From positions 1 through 20,106 of the forward strand of contig NW_001915134.1 in the NCBI RefSeq assembly GCF_000208925.1: a stretch of DNA of 20,106 nt. Direction: 5' to 3'. Of this stretch, positions 18,384 through 20,106 are shown in pieces. The position numbers were made by a program, and so were the translations under genes. Origin of the DNA: Entamoeba histolytica HM-1:IMSS (Eukaryota > Evosea > Mastigamoebida > Endamoebidae). Positions within the stretch are counted from its first letter, which is position 1, and every line of letters starts with the position of its first letter. Under the pieces are notes generated by a model. The model saw only the letters and a list, made by a program, of their open reading frames with translations, did no database searches and was not told where the DNA came from.

Positions 18384-19295
18384 TTACATCACAACACAAT
18401 CTGATGTATTTTTATTACTTTTGTTTTCTGTTACAGTTCTAGTACTAAATAATTTCCATTTACCTACTATTTCTTCTCCATCATAGTTGATTTTAATTTC
18501 TCTTCTGTATGTATTTATTTCATATGTTATATCTGACTTTGTTTCTTTTATCATTTTAGTTTCTTCTTTTTCTTCATATTTAATTTCTTTATATTCACTG
18601 ATTAATTTCTTAATTTCTTCTTCATCAATTAATTCTAATCCTCTTCCCCATTCAATTAATCTTTCTATTTCATTTTCTGATCTGCTATTATCAGATTCTT
18701 CATCTGGTTGTGAATCTACATAATACATTGGAATATCAAATTCTTCATTTGTTTTATTTATTTGATTTATAAATGAAATTATGTTTTCTTTGTATTGTTC
18801 TTTCTCTTTTTTACCTTTTTCAAGTTGCTTTTGTTGAATAAGGCTATAGCATTTAGTCCAAACAATACAAACGTGTTTCCAAATGTCTTTTATTGTGAAA
18901 ATATCATTTATAATTGCAATAATTTGTTTAGTATTATGAGTAAATTTATTTACATTATAATTCATTGTAAATATAATTCCTTGTAATCCTTCAGCTCTAA
19001 CGCAATCAACAATATTCTGAATATGTTCTTTATCAAATCTATAATAATCATTATCATTAAAACCAGGTGTATCAATAACAACTAAATCACTTCTATCTCC
19101 TTCTCCAAAACATTTAAGAGGTTTATTTGTTTTTGAATTTGGACTATCACTTACTCTAAAAACATTCTTCTGTAAAATGAAATTACCAAATGAACTTTTC
19201 CCATTTCCTGATTCTCCAATTAATAGTAATTTTGTTTGTTTTGGTTTTAATTCATCTTCTTGTAAACTCATTAATTCACCTTCTTGTAAACTCAT
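18384..19295 (-). CDS. AIG1/GIMAP-family GTPase with C-terminal CaaX box
   Basis: A 303-residue P-loop GTPase of the AIG1 family, which is expanded in Entamoeba. The G1 loop is GESGNGKS (27-34), the G3 motif DTPGF (75-79), and the family block GLQGIIFTMNYN lies at 103-114. At the G4 position it reads VWTKC (145-149) where a canonical GTPase has TKxD, so the usual Asp is not in place. After the G domain come a Lys/Glu-rich helical segment (about 150-180) and a charged tail (about 210-300). The last four residues, CVVM, form a CaaX prenylation box with Met favouring farnesyl, so membrane anchoring is likely. The first 16 codons are a tandem duplication of MSLQE(G/D)EL, giving two possible ATG starts (19295 and 19271); the outer one sits next to the promoter. 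AIG1 genes in Entamoeba vary between strains and have been linked to virulence. The gene diverges from a retroelement-like ORF 66 bp away. Confidence 0.9.
   Translation of the reverse strand: MSLQEGELMSLQEDELKPKQTKLLLIGESGNGKSSFGNFILQKNVFRVSDSPNSKTNKPLKCFGEGDRSDLVVIDTPGFNDNDYYRFDKEHIQNIVDCVRAEGLQGIIFTMNYNVNKFTHNTKQIIAIINDIFTIKDIWKHVCIVWTKCYSLIQQKQLEKGKKEKEQYKENIISFINQINKTNEEFDIPMYYVDSQPDEESDNSRSENEIERLIEWGRGLELIDEEEIKKLISEYKEIKYEEKEETKMIKETKSDITYEINTYRREIKINYDGEEIVGKWKLFSTRTVTENKSNKNTSDCVVM
19248..19295 (-). repeat. 24-base tandem duplication at the AIG1 start
   Basis: The segments 19248-19271 and 19272-19295 differ at one base (Asp versus Gly codon), so the duplication is recent. It copies the start codon and seven following codons in frame. 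Confidence 0.85.
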
Positions 19296-19308
19296 TATTT
19301 ATTTTTTT

Positions 19309-19327
19309 AGTTCCTATTTATTTAAAA
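19309..19327 (-). promoter_or_regulatory. AIG1 core promoter
   Basis: On the minus strand TTTTAAATAAATA (about 19314-19326) is followed at once by AGGAACTAAA, placing GAACT at 19309-19313, 13 bases before the ATG. The leader is an A-rich run resembling the initiator. Confidence 0.65.
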
Positions 19328-19361
19328 GACTTTTCCAATTCAGGATATACAACTAATTTTA

Positions 19362-20106
19362 ATGCCATGGCTATTGTGTAAAACCTTAGGGTCTTGTAAA
19401 GAAAAGCAAACAAGACATAGAAATACAAGGTTAAATACCAATAACACCAATAAAAGATATTACGATGATAATAAAAGATATCACAATTATAATAAAAGAA
19501 ATTACAAGAGAAAAGGGTTTAATAAACAACAAAGACAAAGAAGAACGAATAAAAAACAGGATAAATACTGGAAGAATAACGAATATACAAACAATAGACA
19601 TAGATGGTTAACAATAAAAGAGATACATGAAAGAATAAAAGGAATAACAAGTAAATGGGAAAAAGGAGAATACGAAGAAATACTCAAAAAGTATGAAGGT
19701 AAAAGAAAAAGATGGTATGACATTCTCCAAGAAGTATATGCAATTAGAAAGAAAAAGAGAATTGAAAAAATGCAAGAAAAATTTAAGGAAAGAACAAAAG
19801 GATGGAAAGAAGACATCCAAGCAATTGAAACACAAATCAAAAGTAAAAACCCAATCAAAGAATTACAAAAAAAGATGTCAAATGGCTAAAATAATAAATG
19901 AAACAGAAAAAGAAAGAAAAACACAAGAAGAAAACAAAGAAGAAACAAAGAATGAAGAAGAAAATTATAAAGAAAAAGAAGAAATTAAAATACTTCAAAA
20001 GCAGATTAAAAAATTAGAAGAAGAAATTAAAGAATATCAAGCAAAAAGAAAGGAAGAAGAACAAACCATCTCAGAGAAATGATAGAAAAAGCAAAAGAAA
20101 TAGTCA
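19362..20106 (+). mobile_element. Retroelement-like (LINE ORF1-type) basic/coiled-coil ORF, frameshifted and cut by the window end
   Basis: Composition changes abruptly near 19330-19360. From ATG 19362 (MPWLLCKTLGSCK) a frame of 175 codons encodes an Asn/Lys/Arg/Tyr-rich basic segment (residues 25-65) and then a Lys/Glu helical segment (70-170), ending at TAA 19887. Coiled-coil coding then continues in the +1 frame, with the shift best placed at the A7 run 19867-19873, to TGA 20080. Around 20060 the first frame becomes coil-like again (REMIEKAKEIV) and runs off the window. Basic nucleic-acid-binding plus coiled-coil layout suits ORF1 of Entamoeba LINEs, and AIG1 genes are reported to lie near such elements. 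No reverse transcriptase is within the window, so the assignment is inferred. Other explanations are an ordinary coiled-coil gene with errors in A-runs, or another Entamoeba repetitive element. Confidence 0.5.
19449..19511 (+). repeat. Three 21-base in-frame tandem repeats
   Basis: AATAAAAGATATTAC-type units at 19449-19469, 19470-19490 and 19491-19511 encode the heptads NKRYYDD, NKRYHNY and NKRNYKR. They add basic and aromatic residues, which fits a nucleic-acid-binding segment. Confidence 0.7.

Noticed and set aside
18070..18723. Plus-strand frames across the AIG1 3' half
   Set aside because: They are antisense shadows of AIG1 joined to low-complexity flank.
1..20106. CRISPR arrays, rRNA, prokaryotic operon or ribosome-binding features
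   Set aside because: None seen; the promoters and gene families are those of an amoeba nuclear genome.

Overview
The window is about 80% A+T nuclear DNA that I read as a species of the amoeba Entamoeba. Four things point there. Genes are compact and apparently intronless. Upstream of several starts lies the distinctive Entamoeba core promoter: a GTATTTAAA-type TATA box plus a GAAC element, close to the ATG. The gene families are typical: AIG1-type GTPases, BspA-like leucine-rich repeat proteins, a TLDc-domain protein, a neutral-sphingomyelinase-type phosphodiesterase and an iron-sulfur-flavoprotein-like reductase. A LINE-like retrotransposon end is also present. I cannot assign the species. 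It is gene-poor for Entamoeba, with about six plausible genes, several gene fossils and long low-complexity deserts.

Layout: (1) 1-1140 desert. (2) 1149-2508, a promoter and a Ser/Thr/Pro/Gln-rich, mucin-like surface protein with a signal peptide and hydrophobic tail; its initiator codon reads ACG, not ATG. (3) 2509-5880, mostly desert, with a good-looking promoter at 3781 that now drives only a stop-riddled fossil (3834-4455). (4) 5956-6495, a TLDc-like protein with an N-myristoylation signal. (5) 7256-7480 (-), a 74-residue protein built from six CxxC knuckles. (6) 8569-8892, a fossil ORF. (7) 9000-9914, a neutral-sphingomyelinase/EEP enzyme with all catalytic motifs. (8) 9915-12253, desert plus an upstream CpG-containing inverted repeat. 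(9) 12254-12859, the flavoprotein reductase with a textbook promoter. (10) 12871-15900, desert with palindromes, direct repeats and microsatellites. (11) 15929-16321, an N-terminal fragment of a BspA-like LRR protein with an internal stop. (12) 18384-19295 (-), an AIG1 GTPase with a duplicated start segment and a C-terminal CaaX box. (13) 19362 to the window edge, the start of a retroelement-like basic/coiled-coil ORF carrying two compensating frameshifts, divergent from AIG1 and only 66 bp from it.

No operon logic applies. The genes look like independent units for surface or membrane biology (mucin-like protein, AIG1, TLDc, BspA remnant), lipid hydrolysis (sphingomyelinase) and anaerobic redox metabolism (flavoprotein). 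The recurring theme is gene birth and death beside a mobile element: at least three fossils keep recognisable reading frames, and two of these keep a recognisable promoter. I see no single coherent undescribed system. The strongest leads are the start-codon loss at 1183, the six-CxxC miniprotein, and the AIG1/retroelement divergent junction.
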